From positions 19,358-83,357 of the forward strand of contig NZ_KQ130500.1 in the NCBI RefSeq assembly GCF_001050375.1: a stretch of 64,000 nucleotides of DNA, in the 5' to 3' direction. Positions within the stretch are counted from its first letter, which is position 1. Every line of letters begins with the position of its first letter. Of the stretch, positions 8,775 through 18,118 are shown piece by piece. This DNA is from Catenovulum maritimum (lineage in GTDB: Bacteria > Pseudomonadota > Gammaproteobacteria > Enterobacterales > Alteromonadaceae). Both the position numbers and the translations under genes were made by a program. A model generated the notes under the pieces. It was not told the DNA's origin. It searched no databases and was given only the letters and a program-made list of their open reading frames with translations.

Positions 8775-10147
8775 ATTTTTTCAAGCTTGGTATTCCCCCT
8801 GTAGCTTTGTGTGATACCTGTCGAGGTTTGCTTAACATATTTATATTTTTTCATAATCAAGCCAACACAGATATGAAATAAAGCTGGTACAACAGCAAAT
8901 AGCACCAGTATACCCTGAGCTGTCTCGGGGTTTTTCAATTCGTTATTCGCATCATAGCCAAAAGCCGTTAAACTCCACCCGACCAAGGCACCAGATAAGC
9001 CTATGGCTATTTTTTGGCTCATAGATATTAAGCAATATGAAAAACCGGTTAGCCTGTGCCCTGTTGTCGCTTCGCCATAATCAACCGCATCCGCGATCGA
9101 TGCCCAAAATACTGGCGCATGTAAATCAACCACAAAACTTAAAACAAAAAACATGAAAAAAGCTAAAACAATACCATCTGGGGTGACCACAAAAAATAAG
9201 AGTAAACTAACAACCCCAGCTAACAGCTGGCTTTTGTAAAATAAACCAATTTTAGAAAAGCGTTTAGTAATATAAGTAGAGGCGATCATAGCTAATATAG
9301 AAGCTATGACATTAGTTGCTAAAAATAAAGATTGGCCGGTTGAGCCTAAATTAAGATAGTATTTAGCAAAATAGATAGCTAGCGCACCGCGGATCATAAA
9401 GCCCATAGTGCTAATAATACAGCTAGCCGAGAGCAGCAGAATCAGTTTGTTTTTTACGATAATCTTTATTTGCTGGAGTAAGCTTAAATTATTATCTGGA
9501 TAATGAACTCGCTCTTTAACCTTAGAAAAACACAATAACAAACCTATTACCGCAATCACTGCCATACAAGCCATAATGGCTTGGTAGCCAATCTTGATAT
9601 CGCCGTGCCAATATTCAATACTAGTAATGACAGGCACTAGCAGCACAACTGAAAAGGCCGCAATTTTAGCCATAAACAATCGGTAGCCACTGGCAGATAA
9701 ACGGGCCTTACGGCAATCTGTCATCACACTCAATATTGATATGTAAGGAATGGTCACAGCCGTAAACATTAATGAGAAAAAACCATAACTACAGTATGCA
9801 TACAACAATTTACTCGAGTAAGTTAAATCAGGTGTCGTAAAAGTGAGGACAATAGACAAACCAAAAGGTATCGAAAGAAATAAGAAATAGTGACGATATC
9901 GGCCCCATTGTGATGTGTAAATATCTGTAAGGCGTCCCATAAAAGGGGTTAACATAGCATCTATACTGCGAATAATGACAAACATCAGGCCTAAATCAAT
10001 TGGATCTAGACCAAAGATATCAGTGTAAAAATAAGTAATTAACAACATCATAGATGCGTAAGCAATATTAATAGAGAAATCACCTGCTCCGTAGGCTATT
10101 TTCTCTATTCTGGTTAATTCGCTATGCTTACTATTGAGATTAATCAC
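8771..10147 (-). CDS. MFS sugar:cation symporter, GPH family (copy 1)
   Basis: This 458-residue, 12-helix inner-membrane protein belongs to the glycoside-pentoside-hexuronide:cation symporter family (MelB/XylP-like). Family marks are the N-terminal KIAYGAGDFSINIAY segment, FYTDIFGLDP after helix 1, the loop GRLTDIYTSQWGRYRHYFLF, and DLHAPVFWASIADAVDYGE. The start is GTG at 10147, with AAGG about 9 nt upstream; no better ATG lies near. It is the last gene of the four-gene minus-strand run symporter, GH43, GH127/146, symporter. The likely cargo is arabinose or arabino-oligosaccharides, judged from neighbours only. Confidence 0.9.
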   Translation of the reverse strand: MINLNSKHSELTRIEKIAYGAGDFSINIAYASMMLLITYFYTDIFGLDPIDLGLMFVIIRSIDAMLTPFMGRLTDIYTSQWGRYRHYFLFLSIPFGLSIVLTFTTPDLTYSSKLLYAYCSYGFFSLMFTAVTIPYISILSVMTDCRKARLSASGYRLFMAKIAAFSVVLLVPVITSIEYWHGDIKIGYQAIMACMAVIAVIGLLLCFSKVKERVHYPDNNLSLLQQIKIIVKNKLILLLSASCIISTMGFMIRGALAIYFAKYYLNLGSTGQSLFLATNVIASILAMIASTYITKRFSKIGLFYKSQLLAGVVSLLLFFVVTPDGIVLAFFMFFVLSFVVDLHAPVFWASIADAVDYGEATTGHRLTGFSYCLISMSQKIAIGLSGALVGWSLTAFGYDANNELKNPETAQGILVLFAVVPALFHICVGLIMKKYKYVKQTSTGITQSYRGNTKLEKI

Positions 10148-10164
10148 TTGGCGATACCTTGCTG

Positions 10165-12558
10165 CTATTTTGCTGCGCTCATTAGCCTAACACCATAAAT
10201 ACCACCCGCCACAGATCCTGGCTTAGCGATAAATTTAAGTGTCAGTTTGCCATTAGATGAATTAATGACTGAACTAGGGATTGAGTAATCTAGATCAAAA
10301 AATTGATTCCCTTTATCGCCCTTTAATTCAACATCCGCAATTTTGTTACCATTTAAAAGAATAGTAAAATAACGGCCATTATCTAAACCAAAATAACTAA
10401 TTCTTAATATTTTAGCTCGCTGCTGTTCATCATTAAGCTCATAACTAAACCAGGCACGTGTATGACGCCAATGACGCCCCATATGAACACCTGCTTCGCT
10501 ATTTTCACCTTGATAAAAATGATCAGATTCCGGCTGTTGTTCGCCTGGGGCTACCTTATCAATCGTTAATTTTTCAATCGCAGCTAACTTAGCCGCCTTC
10601 AACGCTTCTTGCTGCCTAAATGCGGCTAACTCTGCCTGCGTGGCATTTGGCCAATACACTTGGTAGCGGCTGTCATGCAATTTATAAAAAGGTACTAATT
10701 TAACCGGTTCTGATAAAGGATTTGAAACCTGTTCGTCTGCAATATAAGTCAAAGCCTGACCTGCAACAGGTTTTAATTTACGAATAAATTCATCTGGGTT
10801 ATCTAACATCACTGGCAAGGCTTCTGGTGGACAAACTTGCCCACTCGCAATATGTCCCATCCTACTGTCATCACCAATAAAATTAAGCTTCTCATTTGGG
10901 AATGGATTTACTTTTGCCGCCAAAACAATCGGCCCATGTACTATTGCATAGTGTTTAGCTTGGCTAGGCAAGGCTTCTGCTTTTGTCGCCATTGGTAAGC
11001 TAATTTTAACAAGATCACCATGGTGCCACTTACGCTTAATACTAAAGTAGGTTTTGTTTTTGGTACTATCTTTTACAAATTTGCCATTAACACTAATGTT
11101 AAATTTTCTATCTGCTAACCATTTTGGTCGTCTAATATTGAGTGAGAATTGACCTTCACCTTTAACCCGAATCACAGAAGTTTCTTCTTCCGGAAACAAG
11201 GTGTCTTGCTCTAAGGTAATTTTCTTATTAATGACTTCTAATTTAGACGCAATAAACAAGTTCACATATAAATTATCATTAGCATCTTGGGCGTAAATTA
11301 GTTCACCATACTTACCATGGTTTTCAATGCCAGAACCAACGCAGCACCACATAGAATCATGAACAGATGAGTATTTACGATAATGTCCCGCACGCATAGA
11401 TGTGAAATAAACTAAACCACCATGCTCAGGATGTTGTGAAGCTAAAATATGGTTATATAAAGCTCGCTCATAGTAATCTAAATATTGAGTTTCTGCGCTC
11501 GTAAGATATAACATTTTCGACAGCTTAAGCATATTGTAGGTATTGCAGGTTTCTGGACCTTCAACATCTTTGACCATAGATTCAAAGTCTTCAATGGCAT
11601 GAAAATGTTCTTTAATGCTGTTACCACCTATCGCTGTGCTTCTATGATTAACCACACGTTGCCAAAAAAATTCAGCGGCTGCATTCCACTCTTTATTCCC
11701 TGTAGCATCAGCATAACGTTTAAAACCCACTATTTTGGGAATTTGAGTATTAGCATGTAAACCATTTAATCTATCTTCAGATTTCAATAAAGGATTTAAA
11801 ATAGCATCCTGAGAAAATGACTTAGCTAATTGTAAATATTCTTGATCACCACTTATTTCAGCCATATCAACAAACACTTCGTTCATACCGCCGTGTTCTG
11901 TAATCAACATTTTTTGAATTTGTCCATGGCTTAAATTTTTAACCAGATACTTAACCCAGTCACCATAATCCAGCAAGATTTCCTTCGCATTATGCTGGCC
12001 AGCAATCACATAAGCATCTTTTAACCCTGCAAACATCTTATGTAAATTGTACCAAGGCACCCAGGTTTTATTCATAGAAAATAGATCGGCATCTATCTTA
12101 CCTGTACCGACCTGATTCCACATTTTTTCACCACTTGGAATACCGCCCAGGTAGCCATCGCCGTTCGCATCTTGAACGAGTTGTAACTGCGCAAGCATAT
12201 ATTGCAGTCGTTTTAATAAACGAATATCTTTACTCGATGCATAACTTAAGCTTAATGCTGTTATATAATGACCTGCAATATGACCATCTAACCCAGTATT
12301 TTCCCAATTACCATAGCTATCACTAATGGCATCTAAACCCGCCTCTCGTCGGTATGGGGCGAGTAATTTATCCGCGTCAAGTTCTAATAAGTAATTAATA
12401 TTTACTTGCTGAGCGTGTAAAAAAGGGCCGTCTTTAATTTCAACCTGATTGAGTGAAAATAAGCTTATCTGCGGTTGGGCACAGACTTGTCCTATCGCCA
12501 GTCCTGTCATTAAACCAGCGATTTTGCTCAGTTTCACTAGGTTAGAAAGTATCTTCAT
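10165..12558 (-). CDS. Beta-L-arabinofuranosidase, GH127/GH146 family
   Basis: This 797-residue enzyme has a signal peptide (residues 1-27, cleavage near VCA-QPQ), so it is periplasmic. The (alpha/alpha)6 catalytic domain carries the family signatures EGPETCNTYNMLKL (E336, C338) and MWCCVGSGIENHGKYGE (C405, C406). In characterised GH127 enzymes a zinc-bound Cys of this CC motif is the nucleophile and a Glu is the acid/base. The C-terminal part (about 665-795; LTIDKVAPGEQQPESDH onwards) looks like the beta domain of GH146 proteins such as Bacteroides BT0349, which trims arabinan of rhamnogalacturonan I. It sits 17 bp before the symporter gene. Family assignment is strong; GH127 versus GH146 is my judgement. 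Confidence 0.9.
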   Translation of the reverse strand: MKILSNLVKLSKIAGLMTGLAIGQVCAQPQISLFSLNQVEIKDGPFLHAQQVNINYLLELDADKLLAPYRREAGLDAISDSYGNWENTGLDGHIAGHYITALSLSYASSKDIRLLKRLQYMLAQLQLVQDANGDGYLGGIPSGEKMWNQVGTGKIDADLFSMNKTWVPWYNLHKMFAGLKDAYVIAGQHNAKEILLDYGDWVKYLVKNLSHGQIQKMLITEHGGMNEVFVDMAEISGDQEYLQLAKSFSQDAILNPLLKSEDRLNGLHANTQIPKIVGFKRYADATGNKEWNAAAEFFWQRVVNHRSTAIGGNSIKEHFHAIEDFESMVKDVEGPETCNTYNMLKLSKMLYLTSAETQYLDYYERALYNHILASQHPEHGGLVYFTSMRAGHYRKYSSVHDSMWCCVGSGIENHGKYGELIYAQDANDNLYVNLFIASKLEVINKKITLEQDTLFPEEETSVIRVKGEGQFSLNIRRPKWLADRKFNISVNGKFVKDSTKNKTYFSIKRKWHHGDLVKISLPMATKAEALPSQAKHYAIVHGPIVLAAKVNPFPNEKLNFIGDDSRMGHIASGQVCPPEALPVMLDNPDEFIRKLKPVAGQALTYIADEQVSNPLSEPVKLVPFYKLHDSRYQVYWPNATQAELAAFRQQEALKAAKLAAIEKLTIDKVAPGEQQPESDHFYQGENSEAGVHMGRHWRHTRAWFSYELNDEQQRAKILRISYFGLDNGRYFTILLNGNKIADVELKGDKGNQFFDLDYSIPSSVINSSNGKLTLKFIAKPGSVAGGIYGVRLMSAAK

Positions 12559-12566
12559 AATTTAAC

Positions 12567-13526
12567 TCAAGCAGAAATAATATCTTGAATATCAGCAGGG
12601 GTCCCAAATACAGGGTTGCCTTGTTGATCCCAATTTAATTTTTTAACAAATGTATGGCGGTCTGGATTCCATAAAGGATCGCCTTCAATTTCTGTGTAAT
12701 TACGCGCATGATAGACCAGTAAATCTTCACCTTCTTCGGACTGAGTAAAACTATTGTGTCCAGGGCCAAACATTTTAGCTGCTTCATTCGTCATAAACAC
12801 AGGCTGGTCTGCTTTGTGCCAATTATCTGTAACCAATAAATCGGCTTGATCGTCTATTGATAACAAACCCATACAATAGTTTTCATCTGTCGCACTTGCT
12901 GAGTAAGTGACATAAATTTTTCCGTTTTTATGTAGTACAGCAGGACCTTCGTTGACCCAAAAGCCTCGGATTTCCCAATCAAACTCAGGCTTAGTCAAGA
13001 TAACAGGCTCACCTTTAATTTCAGTAGGAGACTTCATTTCAGCAATATAAAGGTTTGAGTTACCCTGAATATCATTCTGTTTCTGCGCCCATAAGTAATA
13101 TAATATACCCTTATGTTCGAAAACGGTCGCGTCCAAACAAAAAGTATCCATCCCTGTTTCAATCTGGCCATCAAAATGCCAGTTTCCAGATAAAGGATCG
13201 GCATCGTGGCAACTAATAACGTACATTCTATGCTGGAATAATTCGTCTTTAATTTCCCGCGTTGGCGCAGCTGCAAAATAGACATACCAAGCACCACGGA
13301 CAAAATGAATCTCGGGTGCCCAAATTAATTCAGAATAGGGACCTGTTTCCGGCTTGTGCCATACAGACACAGTTTCGGCTGAACTTAACGCTTTAATCGT
13401 CTTAGCTTTACGCAACTCAATGCGATCATACTCAGGTACAGAAGCCGTGAAATAATAATAACCATCTGTATGCTTATAAATAAAAGGATCTGCTCTTTGT
13501 GGTATCAGCGGCTTAATAGCACTCAT
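12567..13526 (-). CDS. GH43 alpha-L-arabinofuranosidase/beta-xylosidase-like, cytoplasmic
   Basis: This 319-residue single-domain GH43 five-bladed propeller has no signal peptide, so it probably acts in the cytoplasm on imported oligosaccharides. The three GH43 carboxylates are visible: D13 (RADPFIY, base), D132 (CLDATVF, pKa modulator) and E193 (VNEGPAV, acid). The sequence HTDGYYYFTASVPEYDRIELRKAKTI is typical of the COG3940 branch. The ATG has a good ribosome site (TTGGAG, 5 nt away). It lies 8 bp upstream of the GH127/146 gene and about 37 bp downstream of the second symporter. Exact linkage preference (arabinan, arabinoxylan) cannot be read from sequence. Confidence 0.88.
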   Translation of the reverse strand: MSAIKPLIPQRADPFIYKHTDGYYYFTASVPEYDRIELRKAKTIKALSSAETVSVWHKPETGPYSELIWAPEIHFVRGAWYVYFAAAPTREIKDELFQHRMYVISCHDADPLSGNWHFDGQIETGMDTFCLDATVFEHKGILYYLWAQKQNDIQGNSNLYIAEMKSPTEIKGEPVILTKPEFDWEIRGFWVNEGPAVLHKNGKIYVTYSASATDENYCMGLLSIDDQADLLVTDNWHKADQPVFMTNEAAKMFGPGHNSFTQSEEGEDLLVYHARNYTEIEGDPLWNPDRHTFVKKLNWDQQGNPVFGTPADIQDIISA

Positions 13527-13563
13527 AAAAACTCCAAAATAAATACAACAATTAAACGCGCCT

Positions 13564-14925
13564 TCAAGCCGAAGTCTCGCTTGATGCTAAAGGTTTTAAA
13601 GATGATTTCATTTTATTGTAGTAATCATCTGTGATGACATACTTATACATAAGCATGCCGACTAAACTGTGAAACAATGCAGGTACAATACAAAGCATTA
13701 ACGCAATACCAAACAACGACTCTGCTGTTTGCGCTTGATCTGGAACATAACCATAAAAGGCGAGCAAAATACCGACTAACCAGCCCGCAATACCCATACC
13801 TGCTTTTTGGAAAAACGTAATACCACCATAAGCAACGCCTGATACTCTGTCTTTATTTTTGTACTCACCATAATCGACAGACTCTGAAATAGCGGACCAA
13901 AAGACCGGGGCATGTAAATCAACAATAAAGGAAATTGCGAAGTAAAAAACAAGCGCTAAAATTTGATCGCCTGGCGAAACCGTGAAAAACATTAAAACGC
14001 TAACAACACCGACTAAAATTTGCGAAATGCGGAAAAGATTAACTTTGCAATAAACCTTAGTGATCCAAGTTGAAGCAACCATAGCTAGAATAGCGGCCCC
14101 CACTGATACAGATAGAAATAACGACTGAAATGCAGCATCTCCCCCTAAAAAGTATTTAGCATAATAAAGCGCAACCGCGGAACGGACGGCATAACCTATA
14201 GTGCCCAAAAAACAAACCGAAGCTAAAATAAGCCACTGATCATTTTTAAATAACACTTTAAATTGAGTAAAAAGGTGTCTTGAATCAACCGTATGAGCGA
14301 TTCGCTCTTTAGTTGTCGCAAAACAAAAAAGTAATAAACCAGCACCGATAAGTGCCATTACGCCCATAGCGGCTTGGTAACCAGCCGCCACATCACCTTG
14401 CCAAATATCGGCATTGGCTAATTGAGGCACGATAATGGTAACTAAGAAAGCAGCAATTTTGGCACAAAATAAACGATATCCATTTGCTGATAAGCGCTCT
14501 TTAGGATCATCTGTCATCACCCCAATTAACGAAATATAGGGGATCGTCACTCCGGTAAACATCAGGGTCACAAAGATATAAGTGGAATATGCCCACACTA
14601 ACTTCATGTTGTAATCAAAATCAGGCGTACTAAAAGTTAAAAAGACTGAAATGCCAAAAGGAATAGATAAGAATAAGAAATACGGACGATACCTGCCCCA
14701 ACGACTTGTGGTTTTATCTGTTAATAACCCCATTAATGGATCGGTTACCCCATCAATTAACCGGACGAGTAAAAACATTAAAGCCATATCTTCTGGTTTT
14801 AAACCAAATACATCAGTGTAAAAAAAAGTCATTATCAAAAACATTGAAGAGATAACAACATTAACCGACATGTCTCCTGAGCCGTACCCTATTTTTTCTA
14901 ACAAACTTAACTTTGCTGATTTCAT
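13564..14925 (-). CDS. MFS sugar:cation symporter, GPH family (copy 2)
   Basis: This 453-residue paralogue of the 8771-10147 symporter shares the same landmarks: KIGYGSGDMSVNVV, FYTDVFGLKPEDMAL, LLTDKTTSRWGRYRPYFLF and DLHAPVFWSAISESVDYGEY. I place the start at ATG 14925, which has AGG 8 nt upstream, not at the in-frame GTG 24 bp further up. It is the first gene of the minus-strand run and is divergent from the secreted GH43 at 15164 across an intergenic region with several operator-like sites. Two copies suggest different sugars, for example monomer and oligomer. Confidence 0.9.
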   Translation of the reverse strand: MKSAKLSLLEKIGYGSGDMSVNVVISSMFLIMTFFYTDVFGLKPEDMALMFLLVRLIDGVTDPLMGLLTDKTTSRWGRYRPYFLFLSIPFGISVFLTFSTPDFDYNMKLVWAYSTYIFVTLMFTGVTIPYISLIGVMTDDPKERLSANGYRLFCAKIAAFLVTIIVPQLANADIWQGDVAAGYQAAMGVMALIGAGLLLFCFATTKERIAHTVDSRHLFTQFKVLFKNDQWLILASVCFLGTIGYAVRSAVALYYAKYFLGGDAAFQSLFLSVSVGAAILAMVASTWITKVYCKVNLFRISQILVGVVSVLMFFTVSPGDQILALVFYFAISFIVDLHAPVFWSAISESVDYGEYKNKDRVSGVAYGGITFFQKAGMGIAGWLVGILLAFYGYVPDQAQTAESLFGIALMLCIVPALFHSLVGMLMYKYVITDDYYNKMKSSLKPLASSETSA

Positions 14926-15023
14926 ATAAGAACCTAAGTAACAAACCACATTAAAATTAAAGCAACTTATGAGTTAATAATAAGACTAATCTAAAATTTA
15001 GCCTGATGTGTAACAATTTAAAT

Positions 15024-15155
15024 TAATACATATTGTATTACTATTGCAAGTATAAAAGCAATATTATGATAATAAATAGTAAAAATTTAGTTTCAAAATA
15101 TTTACAAGCAGCAAAAAGAATATAATAATACTATTATACATTAGTAATACAACAA
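15024..15155. promoter_or_regulatory. Divergent promoter region with three operator-like sites
   Basis: Sites matching or nearly matching the FadR-type form TnGTnnnACnA are found on the minus strand at about 15034-15047 (AATAGTAATACAAT) and on the plus strand at 15143-15153 (TAGTAATACAA). A palindromic relative, TATAATAATACTATTATA, lies at 15121-15138. A separate 17-bp palindrome TAATACATATTGTATTA spans 15024-15040 and overlaps the first site. The cluster lies between the copy 2 symporter and the GH43 gene and could control both. Confidence 0.5.
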
Positions 15156-15163
15156 GGTGCTAT

Positions 15164-16129
15164 ATGAAATTAATAAAATCGACTTTAACCGCTGCGCTAA
15201 TTCTGACTTCGGGCTTATCAATTGCTAAAAACCCGATTATAGATAACGTTTTTACAGCAGATCCGGCTGCATTTGTACATAATGACACTGTGTATTTGTA
15301 TACTGGCCATGATGAATCACCTAGCAATAACGTCTTCTTTCAAATGCATGATTGGTTGGTCTTTACCTCGAAAGATATGGTGAATTGGACACAACATGGT
15401 CCAATTATGCGTGCTGACGATTTTAAATGGGCAAAAGGTTCAGCTTGGGCTGCTCACATGATTGAGCGAGATGGAAAATTCTACTTTTACACAACAGTTC
15501 GACATAAAGATGACAAGCCTGGATTTGCGATAGGTGTTGGCGTTTCAGACAACCCGCTCGGCCCATTTAAAGATGCAATAGGCAAAGCACTCGTCACAGA
15601 TGATATGACAAAACATACGCCAAATGACTGGGACGATATTGATCCAGCGATTCATATTGAAGAAAATGGCGATGTCTACATGTTCTTTGGTAACTTGGTT
15701 CCTAAATATGTAAAACTAAAAGATAATTTGATCGAGCTTGATGGCCCAATCAAAGTAATTGATGTGCCAAACTACACAGAAGCAGCTTGGGTACATAAAA
15801 AAAATGATAATTACTACCTCTCTTATGCTTGTGAGTTCCCTGAAAAAATTTGTTACGCGATGAGCAAAAGCATACATGGTCCTTGGGAGTTCAAAGGCGT
15901 ACTGAACGAATTAGCAGGTAACAGTGAAACCAATCATCAATCGATTATTGAGTTTAAAGGGAAAGATTATTTCTTCTATCATACCGGCGGTTTACCACCT
16001 AAACCAGGGCAAGAAAGTGGAGGTCGATTCAGACGATCAGTTGCCGTAGAAGAAATGAAATACAACCCAGATGGTAGCATTCAAAGAATCATAATGACCA
16101 CAGAAGGTATAACAGAACCAGTGAAATAA
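15164..16129 (+). CDS. Secreted GH43 glycosidase, arabinofuranosidase type
   Basis: This 321-residue GH43 enzyme has a signal peptide (residues 1-21, GLSIA-KNP), so it is periplasmic or exported. The carboxylate triad is D33 (TADPAAF), D160 (DDIDPAIHI) and E206 (NYTEAAWV). The single five-bladed propeller fills the protein, with NHQSIIEFKGKDYFFYHTG near the end. Related sequences are annotated as alpha-L-arabinofuranosidases or beta-xylosidases. The ATG is preceded by AAGGTG. It is followed by a strong bidirectional terminator shared with the convergent aldehyde dehydrogenase gene. Confidence 0.88.
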   Translation: MKLIKSTLTAALILTSGLSIAKNPIIDNVFTADPAAFVHNDTVYLYTGHDESPSNNVFFQMHDWLVFTSKDMVNWTQHGPIMRADDFKWAKGSAWAAHMIERDGKFYFYTTVRHKDDKPGFAIGVGVSDNPLGPFKDAIGKALVTDDMTKHTPNDWDDIDPAIHIEENGDVYMFFGNLVPKYVKLKDNLIELDGPIKVIDVPNYTEAAWVHKKNDNYYLSYACEFPEKICYAMSKSIHGPWEFKGVLNELAGNSETNHQSIIEFKGKDYFFYHTGGLPPKPGQESGGRFRRSVAVEEMKYNPDGSIQRIIMTTEGITEPVK

Positions 16130-16148
16130 CTTGCTTCTCTTCTTAAAT

Positions 16149-16181
16149 AACAAAGGCTCTATTCAATATAGAGCCTTTGTT
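16149..16181. terminator. Bidirectional Rho-independent terminator
   Basis: AACAAAGGCTCTAT (16149-16162) and ATAGAGCCTTTGTT (16168-16181) form a perfect 14-bp stem with a 5-nt loop. The stem ends in short T or A runs on both sides, between the convergent GH43 and aldehyde dehydrogenase genes. Confidence 0.88.
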
Positions 16182-16238
16182 TACATAGAGCTAAATCAAT
16201 ATAAATTGAGATGATCAGCTGGAAATAAGCTAATACGG

Positions 16239-17720
16239 CTAAAATTTAAACCAAGTGTTCTTCATATTAGCGTATTGCTGTAACGCCCAAACTGACTTAT
16301 CTTTTCCTACCCCTGATTGTTTAATACCACCAAAAGGTGCTGTCGCATCATCTTCACCCCAAGAATTAACATGCACACTGCCAGCCTTGAGCTGTCTAGA
16401 TACTCTGTGAGCAGTCGAAAAATCATCAGTCCAAACCCCAGCAGCTAAACCGAAAGGTGTTTCATTGGCGATTTCAACTGCCTCTGCTTCTGATTTCACT
16501 GTAATCACAGATAACACAGGGCCAAAAATTTCGGCTTGAGCAATTTCCATATCGTTGGTTACATTAGTTAGAATAGTCGGCGCATAGTAAGCACCGCCTT
16601 TAACTGTCTCTAACTTATGCCCCCCACAAATTAGTTTTGCACCATCAGCTTGGGCATTTTTTACCAATTTATCAACTGTTTCTAAATGTTTGTGGCAAAA
16701 AGAAGCACCTACTCGACTATTAATATCTAATGGATTGCTAGGCTGGTAAATTTGCGCTTGCTCGAGCAGCAAAGGGATAAAATCTGCAGCTAAGGATTCA
16801 TCAATTATGAGTCTGGAGGCCGCCGAGCAAATTTGGCCTTGATTAAAAAACAAGTGTCTAGCTAGAGTTTGGGCCGCAAAAGGCAATTGCTTGCAAGAAT
16901 CTAATACGACAAATGGACTTTTACCACTACATTCTAACGCAATTCGTTTCAAATTAGATTGACCAGCATACTGCATAATTAACTTGCCAACTTGCGTGGA
17001 GCCGGTAAAAAAGACCCCGTCAACATCCATATGCTGAGCTAAAGCCTGACCCGTTTCTGAATCGCCTGTGACAACATTGAGTACACCTGCAGGTATACCA
17101 GCTTCCAGTGCTAATTCAGCGAGCTTAATTGCGGATAAGCTTGACTGCTCTGCAGGTTTTAATATCACAGAATTACCCATAGCTAATGCCGGACCAATTT
17201 TCCAAGCCGTCATTATCATAGGATAATTCCAAGGCACAATTGCAGACACAACCCCTAAAGGTTCGTGGGTAATAATACCTAACGAGTTTTCATTAAGCGG
17301 AGAACAATTATTATAAACTTTATCAATTGCTTCACCAAACCACCTGATACTCTGTGCAGCAACTGGCACGTCATCATATACTAAATTTTCTATTGATTTA
17401 CCCATCTCAAGACAATCTAAAATCGCAAGATCGGCTATATGCGCTTCAATTAAATTGGCAAATTTAAATAAAATCGATTTTCGCTCATTAATCGGCAATT
17501 GCGACCAAACGCCACGATTAAAAGATCCACGAGCAGCGGCAACTGCAATATCGACATCTGAACGATTGCAAATAGGAATACTAGGGAGAACTCGATTATC
17601 AATCGGACTATTTTTAACTATGCATCTATCTGATTTAGGCTGATAGTGTCGACCATTAATGAATGGCAAAGTGGATGGGTTAATTGTCTCAGCAAGTGAA
17701 GACCAATCTATGTTGTGCAT
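16239..17720 (-). CDS. NAD(P)-dependent aldehyde dehydrogenase
   Basis: This 493-residue member of the ALDH superfamily resembles betaine-aldehyde and gamma-glutamyl-aminobutyraldehyde dehydrogenases. It has the N-binding PWNYPMIMTAWKIGPALAMG segment, the Rossmann motif FTGSTQVGKLI, the catalytic base in ALECSGKSP, the nucleophile Cys in FFNQGQICSAASRL, and EIFGPVLSV. Length is typical. It is cytosolic. Its location inside the arabinan locus hints at oxidation of a sugar-derived aldehyde (for example 2-oxoglutarate semialdehyde from an oxidative arabinose route), but no other gene of such a route is in the window, so the substrate is unknown. Confidence 0.9.
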   Translation of the reverse strand: MHNIDWSSLAETINPSTLPFINGRHYQPKSDRCIVKNSPIDNRVLPSIPICNRSDVDIAVAAARGSFNRGVWSQLPINERKSILFKFANLIEAHIADLAILDCLEMGKSIENLVYDDVPVAAQSIRWFGEAIDKVYNNCSPLNENSLGIITHEPLGVVSAIVPWNYPMIMTAWKIGPALAMGNSVILKPAEQSSLSAIKLAELALEAGIPAGVLNVVTGDSETGQALAQHMDVDGVFFTGSTQVGKLIMQYAGQSNLKRIALECSGKSPFVVLDSCKQLPFAAQTLARHLFFNQGQICSAASRLIIDESLAADFIPLLLEQAQIYQPSNPLDINSRVGASFCHKHLETVDKLVKNAQADGAKLICGGHKLETVKGGAYYAPTILTNVTNDMEIAQAEIFGPVLSVITVKSEAEAVEIANETPFGLAAGVWTDDFSTAHRVSRQLKAGSVHVNSWGEDDATAPFGGIKQSGVGKDKSVWALQQYANMKNTWFKF

Positions 17721-18118
17721 TTGAATCCCGTTACCAATAAGCTAAGATAAATCTTTAATAACTTGGGTTATTAATTTTTATTATGCTTCAATAATAAAAG
17801 ATGTTTACAAATATACAACAATAAAGCGTTAAAAACGAATAAATAATATAAATATCACATTTTACATACTATAGCTAGAATCTCTTAGTCAGATTAATCT
17901 AGCAAAAGAAAGTTTATGGTTAACTAGTCAATGCTTTAACTTTCTAAACCCTGAATTCTAGCCAAGCCATCAGCTATGATTTAATCTCCTGATGAAGCCA
18001 GCTTTATAGTAGAAGTAAAGCTCTACTAAATTATAAATCCTAAAAACAAAAAATCCGATGACTTATAGCCACCGGATTTTGTGTTTAATCTCTTAAATAT
18101 CAGCTTTAATTAACAATA
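17721..18118. other. Gene-free region between aldehyde dehydrogenase and TonB receptor
   Basis: About 400 bp without an ORF. It contains the presumed aldehyde dehydrogenase promoter, a weak operator-like sequence near 17864-17875 (two mismatches to the local consensus), and the terminator of the TonB receptor gene at 18050-18080. Confidence 0.6.
18050..18080 (-). terminator. Rho-independent terminator of the TonB receptor gene
   Basis: AAAATCCG (18050-18057) pairs with CGGATTTT (18073-18080). On the minus strand the stem ends in a run of T (CGGATTTTTTGTTTTT), 39 bp past the receptor stop codon. Confidence 0.8.

Noticed and set aside
17864..17875. Seventh FadR-type operator upstream of the aldehyde dehydrogenase
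   Set aside because: Two mismatches to TnGTnnnACnA in AT-rich sequence; too weak to count.
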